Assembly (NCBI RefSeq): GCF_042677865.1
Contig: NZ_JBHUDD010000050.1
Location: 1-64,000, forward strand
DNA: 64,000 bases
Source: Lutimaribacter salitolerans
Lineage (GTDB): Bacteria; Pseudomonadota; Alphaproteobacteria; Rhodobacterales; Rhodobacteraceae
Direction of reading: 5' to 3'
Position numbers and translations under genes: made by a program. The notes beneath the pieces are model-generated. The model searched no databases. It was not told the DNA's origin and saw nothing but the letters and a program-made list of their open reading frames with translations. Of this stretch, positions 7,994 through 17,983 are shown in pieces (position 1 is the first letter of the stretch; each line of letters begins with the position of its first letter).

Positions 7994-8772
7994 ATCGCGT
8001 CTTTCAGCGCCTCCAGAGTGGCATGGCAGGTCAGGTCGGCGCGCATCGGCGTGACCGAGATATAGCCATCAAGATTGACTGCCGCATCCGTACCCGGGGC
8101 TGTCGGCACCTGCTGCTCGCCGCCCTTGATCCACAGGAACCGCCGGCCCGACGGGGCCAGATGAGGCTCGACCGTGAAGGGGGCGTTGCGGCGAAACCCT
8201 TGCGGCGCCATCACCGCGCCGCGCACCACATCGGCGGGCACGGGCGGGAAATTGATGTTGAAGAACAACTGGTAATCGGCCTGATCGGCGGGCAGGGCGG
8301 CCAGCAGCTTGCGGATCAGGGCGGGGCCATGGCTGCCCGCGGCCTCGAACGGATCATCGGCGGTAAAGTTCTGCGGGCCAAGGTATTGCGACAGCGCCAT
8401 CGCGGGGATGCCCTGCAAGGCGGCCTCCATCGCGCCGCCCAGCGTGCCGGAATACATCGCGTTCTGCGCCGAGTTGTTGCCGCGATTGACGCCCGACAGC
8501 ACAAGATCGGGGCGGGCATCGGTCATCACGTCATGGATGCCCGCCAGCACGCAATCGGCCGGGCTGCCCTCGGCGGCAAAGCGGCGGTCGGCCATCTTGG
8601 CCATCAGGGTGGGGTGGGTGTAGCTGATGCAATGGGCCACGCCCGATTGTTCGAACGCAGGCGCCACGACCCAGACCTCGCCCTCGGGGCCGGCCAGATC
8701 GGCGGCGATCGCCTCCATCACCTTCAGCCCCGGCGCGTTGATGCCATCGTCGTTGGTTACCAGAATACGCAT
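7990..8772 (-). CDS. surE: 5'/3'-nucleotidase SurE
   Basis: A 260-residue SurE. The start MRILVTNDDGINAPG carries the metal-binding DD pair. The conserved VLSGVNRGNN segment (around residues 85-94) supplies further ligands, followed by YSGTLGGAMEAA. SurE dephosphorylates nucleoside 5'- and 3'-monophosphates in the cytoplasm and is tied to stress survival. A longer reading begins 23 residues earlier, but the ATG at 8772 gives the exact family N-terminus. It is coupled to pcm by a four-base overlap. A dispersed repeat lies upstream at 8869-8929. Confidence 0.95.
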   Translation of the reverse strand: MRILVTNDDGINAPGLKVMEAIAADLAGPEGEVWVVAPAFEQSGVAHCISYTHPTLMAKMADRRFAAEGSPADCVLAGIHDVMTDARPDLVLSGVNRGNNSAQNAMYSGTLGGAMEAALQGIPAMALSQYLGPQNFTADDPFEAAGSHGPALIRKLLAALPADQADYQLFFNINFPPVPADVVRGAVMAPQGFRRNAPFTVEPHLAPSGRRFLWIKGGEQQVPTAPGTDAAVNLDGYISVTPMRADLTCHATLEALKDAI

Positions 8773-8868
8773 GTATTGTCCCTGTCCTGCCTGCCCGTAT
8801 CGACCTGACATGTCCTTAGAGGACAGGCGCGCGCGGGGCAAGCGGGGTGGGGCAGGCTGACCGGATCA

Positions 8869-8929
8869 GGGGGCGCTGCCCCCGTCGCCCGATGGGCGAC
8901 TCCCCCGGAGTTTACCTGGCAAGATGAAG
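8869..8929. repeat. Intergenic dispersed repeat, copy D
   Basis: This holds two perfect hairpins in tandem: GGGGGC-GCT-GCCCCC (8869-8883) and GTCGCCC-GAT-GGGCGAC (8884-8900). After them comes the conserved tail with CCCCGGAGTTT and AGATGAAG. The same modules recur at 29629, 36156, 47173, 54731 and 62560. It lies just past the stop of the minus-strand SDR and could double as its terminator. Confidence 0.7.
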
Positions 8930-8930
8930 A

Positions 8931-9572
8931 TCAGGCGATCTGCGTCAGCAGCTTGCGCGCCACATCCATCGGTGCGCTCAGCGTGTCGCGATTCTCGCCC
9001 GGAAAGAACCGCGCGCGGGTGGCGGTGGGCATCGGATCGGGGGTCAGCACATGCACCTGCGGGCCGGTCTTGACGGTTTCGGCGGCCCAACTGCGCGCAA
9101 GCGCGATCTGCGCGGCCTTGGTGGCCCCGTAGGCGCCAAAGAACTTGTCACCGGCGCGGGCGTCGTCAAAGAACACCGCGCGTCCCGTCGTGCCCAGCAG
9201 CGGCGCGATGAACGGGATCAGGATGCCGGTGCCGGTGACATTCACCTCGACCGATTTGCTCCAGTCCTTCTGGTCGACGAACACGGCAGGGGCCATCGGC
9301 GCGGCATGCACCGCCGTATGCGCCCACAGGTCGATCCCGCCCCAGCGGTCATGGATCGAGCGGCACAGCTGCGCCATCGCATCGGTCTTGGTGATGTCCA
9401 TCGGGGACAGCGTGGCGCTGCCGCCCGCGGCCTGAATGCGGTCGTCCAGCTCTTCCAGCGCGCCGGTGGTGCGGGCCACGGCGACGATATGGTGAGTGGC
9501 GGCAAGAGCCTCGGCCAGGGCGGCACCCAGTCCGCGCGAGGCCCCAGTGACAAGGGCGATTTTCTGATCCAT
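8931..9572 (-). CDS. SDR family oxidoreductase
   Basis: A 213-residue short-chain dehydrogenase/reductase. The cofactor motif is TGASRGLGAAL near residue 9, and the catalytic pair lies in YGATKAAQIAL. The active-site Ser position is not the usual one: the segment reads GRAVFFDDARAGDKFF. The substrate is unknown. The ATG at 9572 (MDQKIALVTG) is the family-like start; an upstream in-frame start adds 12 basic residues that look non-native. It lies alone between the surE repeat and a small protein gene, both on the same strand. Confidence 0.85.
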   Translation of the reverse strand: MDQKIALVTGASRGLGAALAEALAATHHIVAVARTTGALEELDDRIQAAGGSATLSPMDITKTDAMAQLCRSIHDRWGGIDLWAHTAVHAAPMAPAVFVDQKDWSKSVEVNVTGTGILIPFIAPLLGTTGRAVFFDDARAGDKFFGAYGATKAAQIALARSWAAETVKTGPQVHVLTPDPMPTATRARFFPGENRDTLSAPMDVARKLLTQIA

Positions 9573-9624
9573 GGCCGGGGGTTTGCGCGTTTTGGACCGG
9601 CGCGTCAAGCGGCTCTGGTGCGGC

Positions 9625-9888
9625 CTAGTTGCCGGGCATGGTCAGGGTCATGGGCCGGCCGCGCCGTTCGCCCTGCAGCATGCCTGGGGCGATGGCGGTG
9701 ACGTGCAACCCGTCCACCTGATCACCCGGCGAAACGCGCGCCACCTGGCCCGAGGGCAGGCGCAGCAGCGCGTGCAAGGCCTCGGCTGCGCCGAAGGTGC
9801 CGATCAGGATCGGCGTCCGCCCGGGCAGGGCGGCCTGACGGGTTGCCAGATCGGTGACGTTCTGTGGGGTGGGCTGGGCATTGGCCAT
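9625..9888 (-). CDS. Small conserved protein, GspC/PilP-HR-like fold
   Basis: An 87-residue protein without a signal peptide. The core, ILIGTFGAAEALHALLRLPSGQVARVSPGDQVDG followed by a short beta-rich end, resembles the HR domain of type II secretion protein GspC and the pilus protein PilP. In that pattern a short hydrophobic strand precedes 'aLLRLpdG...v.pGD.v.G'. No secretion or pilus genes are nearby, and the similarity is from reading, not from a search. The role is unknown. It sits about 130 bases downstream of the purF stop on the same strand. Confidence 0.6.
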   Translation of the reverse strand: MANAQPTPQNVTDLATRQAALPGRTPILIGTFGAAEALHALLRLPSGQVARVSPGDQVDGLHVTAIAPGMLQGERRGRPMTLTMPGN

Positions 9889-10018
9889 CTGATGCGATCC
9901 TGGTTCGGTGTCGGGAACCGAGCCGATAGGCCAATGCTGCGGGTGCGAAAAGGGGGCGCGTTGCCCATGCGCGCCGGAGCGCCGATGCCGCCGGGTCAGA
10001 CCGGCGGCAGCGCGCCCG

Positions 10019-11488
10019 TCATTCGGCGGCTTTCATCTCGAAACCCTTTTCGATCATGTCGGCGGGTTCGATCGGGTACTCCCCGGAAAAGCAGGCGTCG
10101 CAATATTGCGGGCATTTCGGGTTGCGGCCCTCGGCCTCGCCCACGGCGCGATACAGCCCGTCAAGCGAGATGAAGCGCAGGCTGTCCACCTGCAGGTAAT
10201 CGCGCATCTCGTCCTCGGACATGGTGGCGGCCAGCAGCTTGTCGCGCTGCGGCGTGTCCACACCGTAGAAACAGGGCCAGGCGGTGGGCGGCGACGCGAT
10301 GCGGAAATGCACCTCGGCGGCACCCGCGTCCAGGATCATCTCCTTGATCTTGCGGCTGGTGGTGCCGCGCACCACGCTGTCATCCACCAGGATCACCCGC
10401 TTGCCCCGGATCAGGGCGCGGTTCACGTTCAGTTTCAGCCGCACGCCCATGTTGCGGATCTGTTCGGTCGGTTCGATGAAGGTCCGGCCCATGTACTGGT
10501 TGCGGATGATGCCCATGCCGTAGGGGATGCCCGATTCGTGGGCATAGCCGATGGCCGCGGGCGTGCCGCTGTCGGGCACCGGGCAGACCAGATCGGCATC
10601 CACCGGGGCCTCGCGTGCCAGTTCCACGCCGATCTGGCGGCGCGTCTCATAGACCGAGCGCCCGCCAAGGATCGAATCAGGGCGCGAGAAATAGACGTGC
10701 TCAAAGATGCAAAAGCGCGACTGCTGGGGCACAAAGGGCCGCATGCTGTTGAGCTTGCCATGCTCGATCACCACCATCTCGCCCGGTTCGACCTCGCGGA
10801 TGTACTCGGCTCCGATGATGTCCAGCGCGCAGGTTTCCGACGACAGGATCCAGCCGTCCTCGCCCAGCCTGCCGATCACAAGCGGGCGCACCCCCAGCGG
10901 GTCGCGCACGCCGATCAGCTTGGTCCGGGTCATGGCGACGATGGAAAACGCGCCCTCGACCCGGCGCAGGGCGTCCATCATCCGCTCGGGCACCTTGCGT
11001 TGCAGGCTGCGCGCCATCAGGTGGATGATGCATTCGCTGTCGGATGACGACTGAAAGATCGAGCCGCGCTCGATCAACTCGCGGCGCAGGGCATCGGCAT
11101 TGGTGATGTTGCCGTTATGGGCAATCGCCGCGCCGCCCATCGAAAACTCGCCAAAGAACGGCTGCACGTCGCGGATCTGCGTGGCCCCCTTGGAGCCGGC
11201 GGTGGAATAGCGCACATGCCCGATGGCAAGGCTGCCGGGCAGGGTTTCCATCAGCGATTGCTTGGTGAAATTGTCGCGCACATAGCCAAATCGTCGGGCG
11301 CTGTTGAACCCGCTTTCGGGGTCATGGCTGACGATGCCGCCGGCCTCTTGCCCGCGATGTTGCAGCGCGTGCAGCCCGAGGGCCACGAAATTCGCCGCGT
11401 CGGTTACGCCGATCACGCCGAACACGCCGCATTCCTCGTGCAGTTTGTCGTCGTCGAATGGATGTGCGGGGGGCATATGCTTGGACAA
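10019..11488 (-). CDS. purF: Amidophosphoribosyltransferase
   Basis: A 489-residue PurF, first enzyme of de novo purine synthesis. It transfers glutamine amide nitrogen to PRPP. The N-terminal glutaminase domain opens with the nucleophile in HEECGVFGVIG, and the PRPP-binding motif is VILVDDSVVRGTTSRK near residue 360. About 19 residues precede the catalytic Cys, implying propeptide cleavage as in Bacillus-type enzymes. Two starts are possible. A TTG at 11488 is six bases from GGAG. An ATG at 11476 has that site too far away, so I prefer the TTG. The cvpA gene lies about 100 bases upstream on the same strand. Confidence 0.96.
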   Translation of the reverse strand: MSKHMPPAHPFDDDKLHEECGVFGVIGVTDAANFVALGLHALQHRGQEAGGIVSHDPESGFNSARRFGYVRDNFTKQSLMETLPGSLAIGHVRYSTAGSKGATQIRDVQPFFGEFSMGGAAIAHNGNITNADALRRELIERGSIFQSSSDSECIIHLMARSLQRKVPERMMDALRRVEGAFSIVAMTRTKLIGVRDPLGVRPLVIGRLGEDGWILSSETCALDIIGAEYIREVEPGEMVVIEHGKLNSMRPFVPQQSRFCIFEHVYFSRPDSILGGRSVYETRRQIGVELAREAPVDADLVCPVPDSGTPAAIGYAHESGIPYGMGIIRNQYMGRTFIEPTEQIRNMGVRLKLNVNRALIRGKRVILVDDSVVRGTTSRKIKEMILDAGAAEVHFRIASPPTAWPCFYGVDTPQRDKLLAATMSEDEMRDYLQVDSLRFISLDGLYRAVGEAEGRNPKCPQYCDACFSGEYPIEPADMIEKGFEMKAAE

Positions 11489-11588
11489 GGGCAGCTCCGA
11501 TTCCCGTGTGGCCTGCGTCTGACCCCCTCTTAGTGGGTTGCGCGGCCAGTGTCACGAAACGATCACATGATCCGCGCCGCCCCGGCCC

Positions 11589-12155
11589 TTATTGGCTTGC
11601 CGGTGCGTCGCAGACGCCCACAAGCTGCTCATATTGCGCGGTTACCCAGCCAAGCGCGGCCTCGGGGTTCTGGTTCTCGATATTGTCGGTCAGCCGCGCA
11701 AACACCCGGGCCGAGCGGGAATCGTCGATCATCGCCACATTCTGGCTGGTGATCACGGTGTCATAGACGAAATAGGCCACAGCCACCAACAGGATGCCGC
11801 GCAGCACGCCGAACAGGAAGCCAAAGCCCTGATCGATCCCGCCCAGGGCCGAGCGTTGCACCAGCGACGAAAACAGCGGGGTGAACAGCGAGGCGATCAC
11901 CAGCGCCACGGCAAAGACGGCGGCAAAGGCGGCGATGATGCTCAGCTCGCAACTGTCCGCCAGCATCGCGCCGATCACCGGCACTTCCTTGACCAGCGGC
12001 TGCACCTGCGGCGCAAAGACAAAGGCCATCACACCGGCGACGATCCAGCCCGCGATGGCCAGCGCCTCGCGCACGAAGCCGCGCGCATAGGCCAGAAGCG
12101 CTGACAAAACGATGATCAGCGCCACGACGCCGTCGATGATGGTGAACCCGTCCAT
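11589..12155 (-). CDS. cvpA: CvpA family membrane protein
   Basis: A 188-residue inner-membrane protein with the CvpA opening (IIDGVVALIIVLSALLAYARGFVREALAIAGWIVAGVMAFVFAPQ) and four predicted membrane helices. CvpA was named for a need in colicin V production and is linked to envelope stress; its activity is not known. It lies beside purF in many proteobacteria, including E. coli. Here it is upstream of purF on the same strand and 21 bases downstream of the radA stop, so radA-cvpA-purF may be read together. Confidence 0.92.
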   Translation of the reverse strand: MDGFTIIDGVVALIIVLSALLAYARGFVREALAIAGWIVAGVMAFVFAPQVQPLVKEVPVIGAMLADSCELSIIAAFAAVFAVALVIASLFTPLFSSLVQRSALGGIDQGFGFLFGVLRGILLVAVAYFVYDTVITSQNVAMIDDSRSARVFARLTDNIENQNPEAALGWVTAQYEQLVGVCDAPASQ

Positions 12156-12176
12156 GCCTACCCCTGCTGCGTGGCG

Positions 12177-13550
<1,374 letters not shown>

Positions 13551-13600
13551 ACCGCTTAGTGGCCCAAGCGGCGGGGGCGGTCAAACCGCAAATCCGCGCG

Positions 13601-14365
13601 CTATTCCGCCGCGCGGGGCAGATCGAAAATCCGGTCATCGCCATCACGCAGGGTGGTTTCCAGCCCCAGATCGGGCAGCAGGCCCTGCAACTCGGCGCGC
13701 AGCCGCTCAAGCTGGCTGGCGGCCACGCTTTCCTCAAGCTCGACCTGATGCAGCCAGTGGCGCAATTCGGTGGCGATGTGCTTGGCCTCGATCAGATTAT
13801 GGTTGAACCGCTCGATCTCTTCCTGCCGCTGATGCAGGAACATGCGCGCCCGGGCGACCTTGTCGGCAGAATAGGTCTCGGCCAGTTCGCGGCTGATGTG
13901 GCTCATCTGTGCGGCGATTTCCAGCAGGTCGGGCTCCAGCCGTTCCAGATCGGGATGGGTGCGCAGATGGGCCAGCCGTTCGCGCACCGCATCGAATTCC
14001 GATGACAGCTTGAACACCCCCTCGCGGTCGGCGGTATGGGCGGCGTGATAGGCGCGGGCGATATCCTCCATCCCGATCTGGAACCGTCGGTGCGCGGTTT
14101 CCAGAGCCATGATCCGACCGTTGGCGGGCAGGAAGGCCACCAGCATCACCGCCAGCGCCGCCAGCCCGCATTGCAGCCAGATGCCCGCCTGCGGCAGCGC
14201 CTGCGAGCCCCATGACATGTCGATCTGAAGCCACGGCCAGACACCGCTGGCGGACAGGCCGACAGAGCCAACGCCAAGCACCGCCGCCGCGATGATCAGA
14301 CCGCAGGCGGCACGCTGCAACAGCCCCCGAAAAAGCAGGTAAATGGACGCGATGTTCGCAGACAT
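13601..14365 (-). CDS. Conserved membrane-anchored coiled-coil protein
   Basis: About 254 residues. Two N-terminal membrane helices (LIIAAAVLGVGSVGLSASGVW and LQCGLAALAVMLVAFLPA) are followed by a long, mostly helical cytoplasmic part. That part is rich in Glu, Arg and Leu (for example IEAKHIATELRHWLHQVELEE) and probably forms a coiled coil. Relatives next to radA in Rhodobacterales are often labelled 'DNA repair protein', a name that seems to derive from position rather than evidence. The start at 14365 is preceded by GGGGGA at good spacing. The function is unknown. Confidence 0.75.
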   Translation of the reverse strand: MSANIASIYLLFRGLLQRAACGLIIAAAVLGVGSVGLSASGVWPWLQIDMSWGSQALPQAGIWLQCGLAALAVMLVAFLPANGRIMALETAHRRFQIGMEDIARAYHAAHTADREGVFKLSSEFDAVRERLAHLRTHPDLERLEPDLLEIAAQMSHISRELAETYSADKVARARMFLHQRQEEIERFNHNLIEAKHIATELRHWLHQVELEESVAASQLERLRAELQGLLPDLGLETTLRDGDDRIFDLPRAAE

Positions 14366-14476
14366 GCGATTCCCCCAACAACGTGACACCGGACATCGGC
14401 AAGTTTACGCCGGTCTGTCTTGATTCCTAAGCGGAAAATGGATCATCCGCGCGCCGAATGCCCGGGAACAACCAGA

Positions 14477-14956
14477 TCAGGGATGTTTCGTTCCCGACAG
14501 CGGGTCGTGATCCGGGGAATCAGGTGTCGGTCTGGTCATCAATCCGATGATCAGCGAGGCCAGAATGCACGCGGTGAACAGGTACAGACCCCAAGCCGTC
14601 TCGATCCGGCCCACACCGATGCCCTTGATGATGGTGATGTAAAGCGCGATCAAAAACACATCGGCCATGGCCAGCTTGCCCAGCAGGGTCAGAACCGGCC
14701 GCGCGCGGGCGTCCAGCCATCCGAATTGCACCAGCGCCAGCCCCAGCACCTTGAGATAGGGCGCAAACAGCGCGAACACCGTCACCAGCAGCGCCAGCAC
14801 CACGTCGCTGGCCCAGAGCGATTGCAGCCCGGTGATCACGCTGATTTCCGACAGGCCGAACAGCGGCAGCAAGCCAGCCCGCATCAAGGGTGCAAACCAC
14901 GCGACCGGAAACAGGATCAGCAGCGACAGGTTGGCAATGCGCAGGGCGGTCTGCAT
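14477..14956 (-). CDS. PqiA-type membrane protein (single domain)
   Basis: A 159-residue protein with four membrane helices and the PqiA pattern (SLLILFPVAWFAPLM, then SLWASDVVLALLVTVFALFAPYLKVLGL). It has one PqiA domain, where E. coli PqiA has two. PqiA proteins are inner-membrane partners of MCE-type lipid transport across the envelope. It is the last gene of a run alr-mlaE-mlaF-hypothetical-this gene on the minus strand, so a role in lipid trafficking with MlaEF is reasonable. No MCE-domain (MlaD/PqiB) gene is present in the window. Confidence 0.8.
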   Translation of the reverse strand: MQTALRIANLSLLILFPVAWFAPLMRAGLLPLFGLSEISVITGLQSLWASDVVLALLVTVFALFAPYLKVLGLALVQFGWLDARARPVLTLLGKLAMADVFLIALYITIIKGIGVGRIETAWGLYLFTACILASLIIGLMTRPTPDSPDHDPLSGTKHP

Positions 14957-14959
14957 CGG

Positions 14960-15346
14960 TCAGCGCGCCATCAGCCACATCGTCAGCAGCGCCCCGATCA
15001 GCAGCAGGTGCAGCGCGTCGATCCAGCGCCAGCGCACCCCCGGCAGAAACGCCGAGGCCAGCATCGGCGCGCTGGCCAGCAAGGGCAGGGCCATGCCGCC
15101 CCCCAGATTGCCTGCCTTGATCGCGGTGGCCACCACCGGCCCGCCCTGCAAGCCCACCGTGCCGGGACCGATCACTGCCGCAGCGCCCAGCACGGCCAGC
15201 ACAAACGCGACACCCGCCGCCAGCCGCGCTGCACCGCGACCGACAAGGCCACGCAGCAGCGCCAGCACCGCCAGCACGGGCAGGTACACGAATTCCTTGA
15301 GCAACAGGAAGTTCAGCAGCATCGGGTCAGGTTGAAACGCGCCCAT
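14960..15346 (-). CDS. Hypothetical membrane protein in mla-like operon
   Basis: A 128-residue protein with three or four hydrophobic segments (for example EFVYLPVLAVLALLRGLV, LAAGVAFVLAVLGAAAVIG and IDALHLLLIGALLTMWLMA). I do not recognise the family. The start is supported by AGGAG six bases upstream. It lies 9 bases after mlaF and 3 bases before the PqiA-like gene, so it is almost certainly co-translated with them and may be an accessory membrane part of the lipid transporter. That role is inference from position. Confidence 0.7.
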   Translation of the reverse strand: MGAFQPDPMLLNFLLLKEFVYLPVLAVLALLRGLVGRGAARLAAGVAFVLAVLGAAAVIGPGTVGLQGGPVVATAIKAGNLGGGMALPLLASAPMLASAFLPGVRWRWIDALHLLLIGALLTMWLMAR

Positions 15347-15355
15347 GTCCGGCTC

Positions 15356-16102
15356 CTATCTGACGGCGGCGATCGGTCCTTGGGCGCGGCCGTGGATGAA
15401 CTGATCAAGATACGGATCGCCGCTGTCATCCAGTTGCGCCACCGGTCCTGTCCATTTGATCACCCCGTCATGCAACATCGCCACGGTGTCTGCAATCGCG
15501 CGCACTGATGACATGTCATGGGTGATGGTCATCGCCGTCGCCCCCATCTCGACCACGATTTCGCGGATCAGGTCGTTGATGACACCGGCCATGATCGGGT
15601 CCAGCCCGGTGGTCGGCTCATCGAAAAAGATGATCTCGGGCTCGGCGGCGATGGCGCGGGCCAGCCCCACGCGTTTCTGCATGCCGCCCGACAATTCGGC
15701 GGGCAGCTTGTCGGCCACATCCGGGCTCAGCCCCACGCGGCGCAGCTTTTCCATCGCGATCTCGCGCGCCTGCGCCTTGGGCCGTTTCAGACGCCCGCGC
15801 AGCAGGCGGAACGCCACATTCTGCCACACGGGCAGCGAATCAAACAGCGCGCCGCCCTGAAACAGCATCCCGAACCGCGCCAGAAAGGCATCGCGATCGG
15901 CTTGCGCTACGTCCTGCCCATCCAGCGTGATCACCCCGCTGTCGGGCCGCACCAGCCCCAGCACGCATTTCAGCAGCACAGACTTGCCCGTGCCCGACCC
16001 GCCGATGATCACCATCGAGGTGCCCGAGGCGATGCGCAAATCCACGCCGCGCAGCACGCGATTGTCGCCGAATGCCTTGTGAACGCCTGATAATTCGATC
16101 AT
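15356..16102 (-). CDS. mlaF: MlaF-like ABC transporter ATP-binding protein
   Basis: A 248-residue ATPase. Walker A is IGGSGTGKSVLLK (around residue 34), the signature is LSGGMQKRVGLARAI, Walker B is IIFFDEPTTGLDP, and the H-loop is TITHDMSSVRAIA. The 'GGMQKR' signature and 'TGLDPIMAGVI' D-loop are typical of MlaF, which powers phospholipid transport to keep outer-membrane asymmetry. It follows mlaE by about 10 bases and has an AGGAG ribosome site. Because mlaE is frameshifted here, function of the pair depends on whether that shift is real. Confidence 0.9.
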   Translation of the reverse strand: MIELSGVHKAFGDNRVLRGVDLRIASGTSMVIIGGSGTGKSVLLKCVLGLVRPDSGVITLDGQDVAQADRDAFLARFGMLFQGGALFDSLPVWQNVAFRLLRGRLKRPKAQAREIAMEKLRRVGLSPDVADKLPAELSGGMQKRVGLARAIAAEPEIIFFDEPTTGLDPIMAGVINDLIREIVVEMGATAMTITHDMSSVRAIADTVAMLHDGVIKWTGPVAQLDDSGDPYLDQFIHGRAQGPIAAVR

Positions 16103-16112
16103 CCCGCGCTCC

Positions 16113-16897
16113 TCAAACTGCGAAAAACAGACCCGTCAGCAGGAAATTCGCCGCCAGGATCAGGATCGCCGCCGCCTGCACCGATCCCTTGGTGGCCGCG
16201 CCCACACCATGCGCGCCGCGCCCTGAATTCATGCCGTAGAAACAGCCCATCGTCGTGGCGATCACGCCGAACACCGCGCCCTTGACCAACGATGAGATCA
16301 CATCCAGCGGCTCCAGGAAATCCACCGTGTTCTTGAGGTATGTCGCGGGGTTGAAGCCCAGGGTGTTCACCGCCACCGCATAGCCGCCGAAAATCCCGAT
16401 GATGTCGCCCACGCCCACCAGCACCGGCACCACGATCAACCCGGCCAGCACGCGCGGCGCGGTCAGGTATTTCATCGGATGGGTGGACAGGGTCACCAGC
16501 GCGTCGATCTGCTCGGTCACCTTCATGGTGGCGATCTCGGCGGCGATACTGGATGTCACCCGCGCCGCGATCATCAGGCCCACCAGCACCGGGCCAAGCT
16601 CGCGCACCATCCCGATGGCCACGATCTGCGGCACCACCGCCTCGGCGCTGAACCGCGCGCCGCCGGCATAGATCTGCAACGCCAGCGCGCCGCCGGTAAA
16701 CAGCGCGGTCAGCCCCACGACCGGCAGCGACAGCCAGCCGATTTGCAGCAGCGCGGCCAGAAACTCGCGCCCATAAAGGGCGGGCGCACCATGTGCCCCA
16801 CCGCATCGGCGGCAAAGATCGCCACCCGGCCGATCATCGCAAGGGCCGCCAGCACCGCACGCCCCAGCGCACCCAGCGGGCGGGCCAGCGCGGTCAT
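16113..16897 (-). pseudogene. mlaE: MlaE-like lipid ABC permease, one-base frameshift
   Basis: The permease is split over two frames. From the ATG at 16897 the frame reads MTALARPLGALGRAVLAALAMIGRVAIFAADAVGHMVRPP and then becomes nonsense. The second frame takes over with LYGREFLAALLQIGWLSLPVVGLTALFTGGALALQIYAGG and continues intact to the stop at 16113, with MlaE hallmarks such as GMVRELGPVLVGLMIAARVTSSIAAEIATMKVTEQIDAL. A one-base loss near 16778-16785, in a GGGCGGG stretch, explains it. The start overlaps the alr stop as ATGA, which supports it. The rest of the gene looks under selection, so a sequencing error is at least as likely as a true mutation. Confidence 0.85.
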
Positions 16898-17931
16898 GTC
16901 TCGTAGTAACGGCGGTGATAGCGCCCGCCAAGCGCGGTCAGGATTTCATAGCCGATGGTGCCCGCCGCATCGGCCAGCACATCGACCGTGTTGTGATGGC
17001 CCAGCAGCTCCACCGCCTGCGGTTCAGGCTCCACGCAGGTCACATCGACGCCGATCAGGTCCATCGACACCCGGCCCACCATCTTGCAGGCGGTGCCGCC
17101 GACCCAGACATGCGCCTGCGGTCCCATCGCGCGGATGATCCCGTCGGCATAGCCTGCGGCGATGGTGGCGATACGGGCCGGTTCGCGCGCCGTCCAGGTG
17201 TTGCCATAGCCCACGGTTTCACCCGCATCCACATCGCGGATCTGGATCACCGGCACGCTGACATGGGCAACCGGCTGCGCGGCGTCAAAGGGCTGCCCGC
17301 CATAAAGGCCCACGCCCGGGCGCGTCACCTCGAAATGATACTCGGGGCCCATCAATATGCCGCCCGTCGCCGCCAGCGACCGGGGCACGGCCATGCCATC
17401 CGTCATCTCGCGGAACATCGCCAGCTGATGCGGGTTCATCGGATGAACGGGGTCATCCGCGCAGGCCAGATGCGACATGATCAGGGTCATGTTCTGGCCC
17501 GTCGCGATCTCGCGCAGGGCGGCCCATTCGGCGGGCTCCATCCCCAAGCGGTTCATGCCGGTGTCCAGCTGGATGCCGAAGGGCGCGTCGGGCAGCGCCT
17601 CGAGATGGCGCAGCATCTGGTCCAGCGAGTTGATCATGGGCACCAGCCCCAGATCGCCGATCATGTCGGTATCGCCGGGCATATGGCCCGAAAACACGTT
17701 GATCTCGGGTCCCGGACCAAGCGCCTGACGCAGTTCGGCGCCTTCCTCGGCGACGGCGACGAAGAACCGCCGCGCGCCTTCGCGGGCCAGCCGTCGGGCC
17801 ACGCGGTCCACCCCGCATCCATAGCCATTGGCCTTGACCACCGCAGCGGTCTCGACATTCGTTTTCGCGTCCAGCGCGCGCCAGTTGGCGGCGATGGCGT
17901 CCAGGTCAATCGTAAGGGTCGCAGCTGTCAT
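16894..17931 (-). CDS. alr: Alanine racemase
   Basis: A 345-residue fold-type III PLP enzyme. The Schiff-base lysine is in AAVVKANGYGCGVDRVA (about residue 33). The catalytic Tyr of the C-terminal barrel region lies in ATIAAGYADGI (about residue 245). It makes D-alanine for peptidoglycan. Its stop codon overlaps the mlaE start, which is unusual company for alr, but the order is one I associate with Rhodobacterales. The length is slightly below the family average of about 360 residues. Confidence 0.95.
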   Translation of the reverse strand: MTAATLTIDLDAIAANWRALDAKTNVETAAVVKANGYGCGVDRVARRLAREGARRFFVAVAEEGAELRQALGPGPEINVFSGHMPGDTDMIGDLGLVPMINSLDQMLRHLEALPDAPFGIQLDTGMNRLGMEPAEWAALREIATGQNMTLIMSHLACADDPVHPMNPHQLAMFREMTDGMAVPRSLAATGGILMGPEYHFEVTRPGVGLYGGQPFDAAQPVAHVSVPVIQIRDVDAGETVGYGNTWTAREPARIATIAAGYADGIIRAMGPQAHVWVGGTACKMVGRVSMDLIGVDVTCVEPEPQAVELLGHHNTVDVLADAAGTIGYEILTALGGRYHRRYYET

Positions 17932-17983
17932 GGCGGGGTTTTGGCAGACGGGCAGGCGGGGTCAAGCGAAAAGCAGGGTGCGC

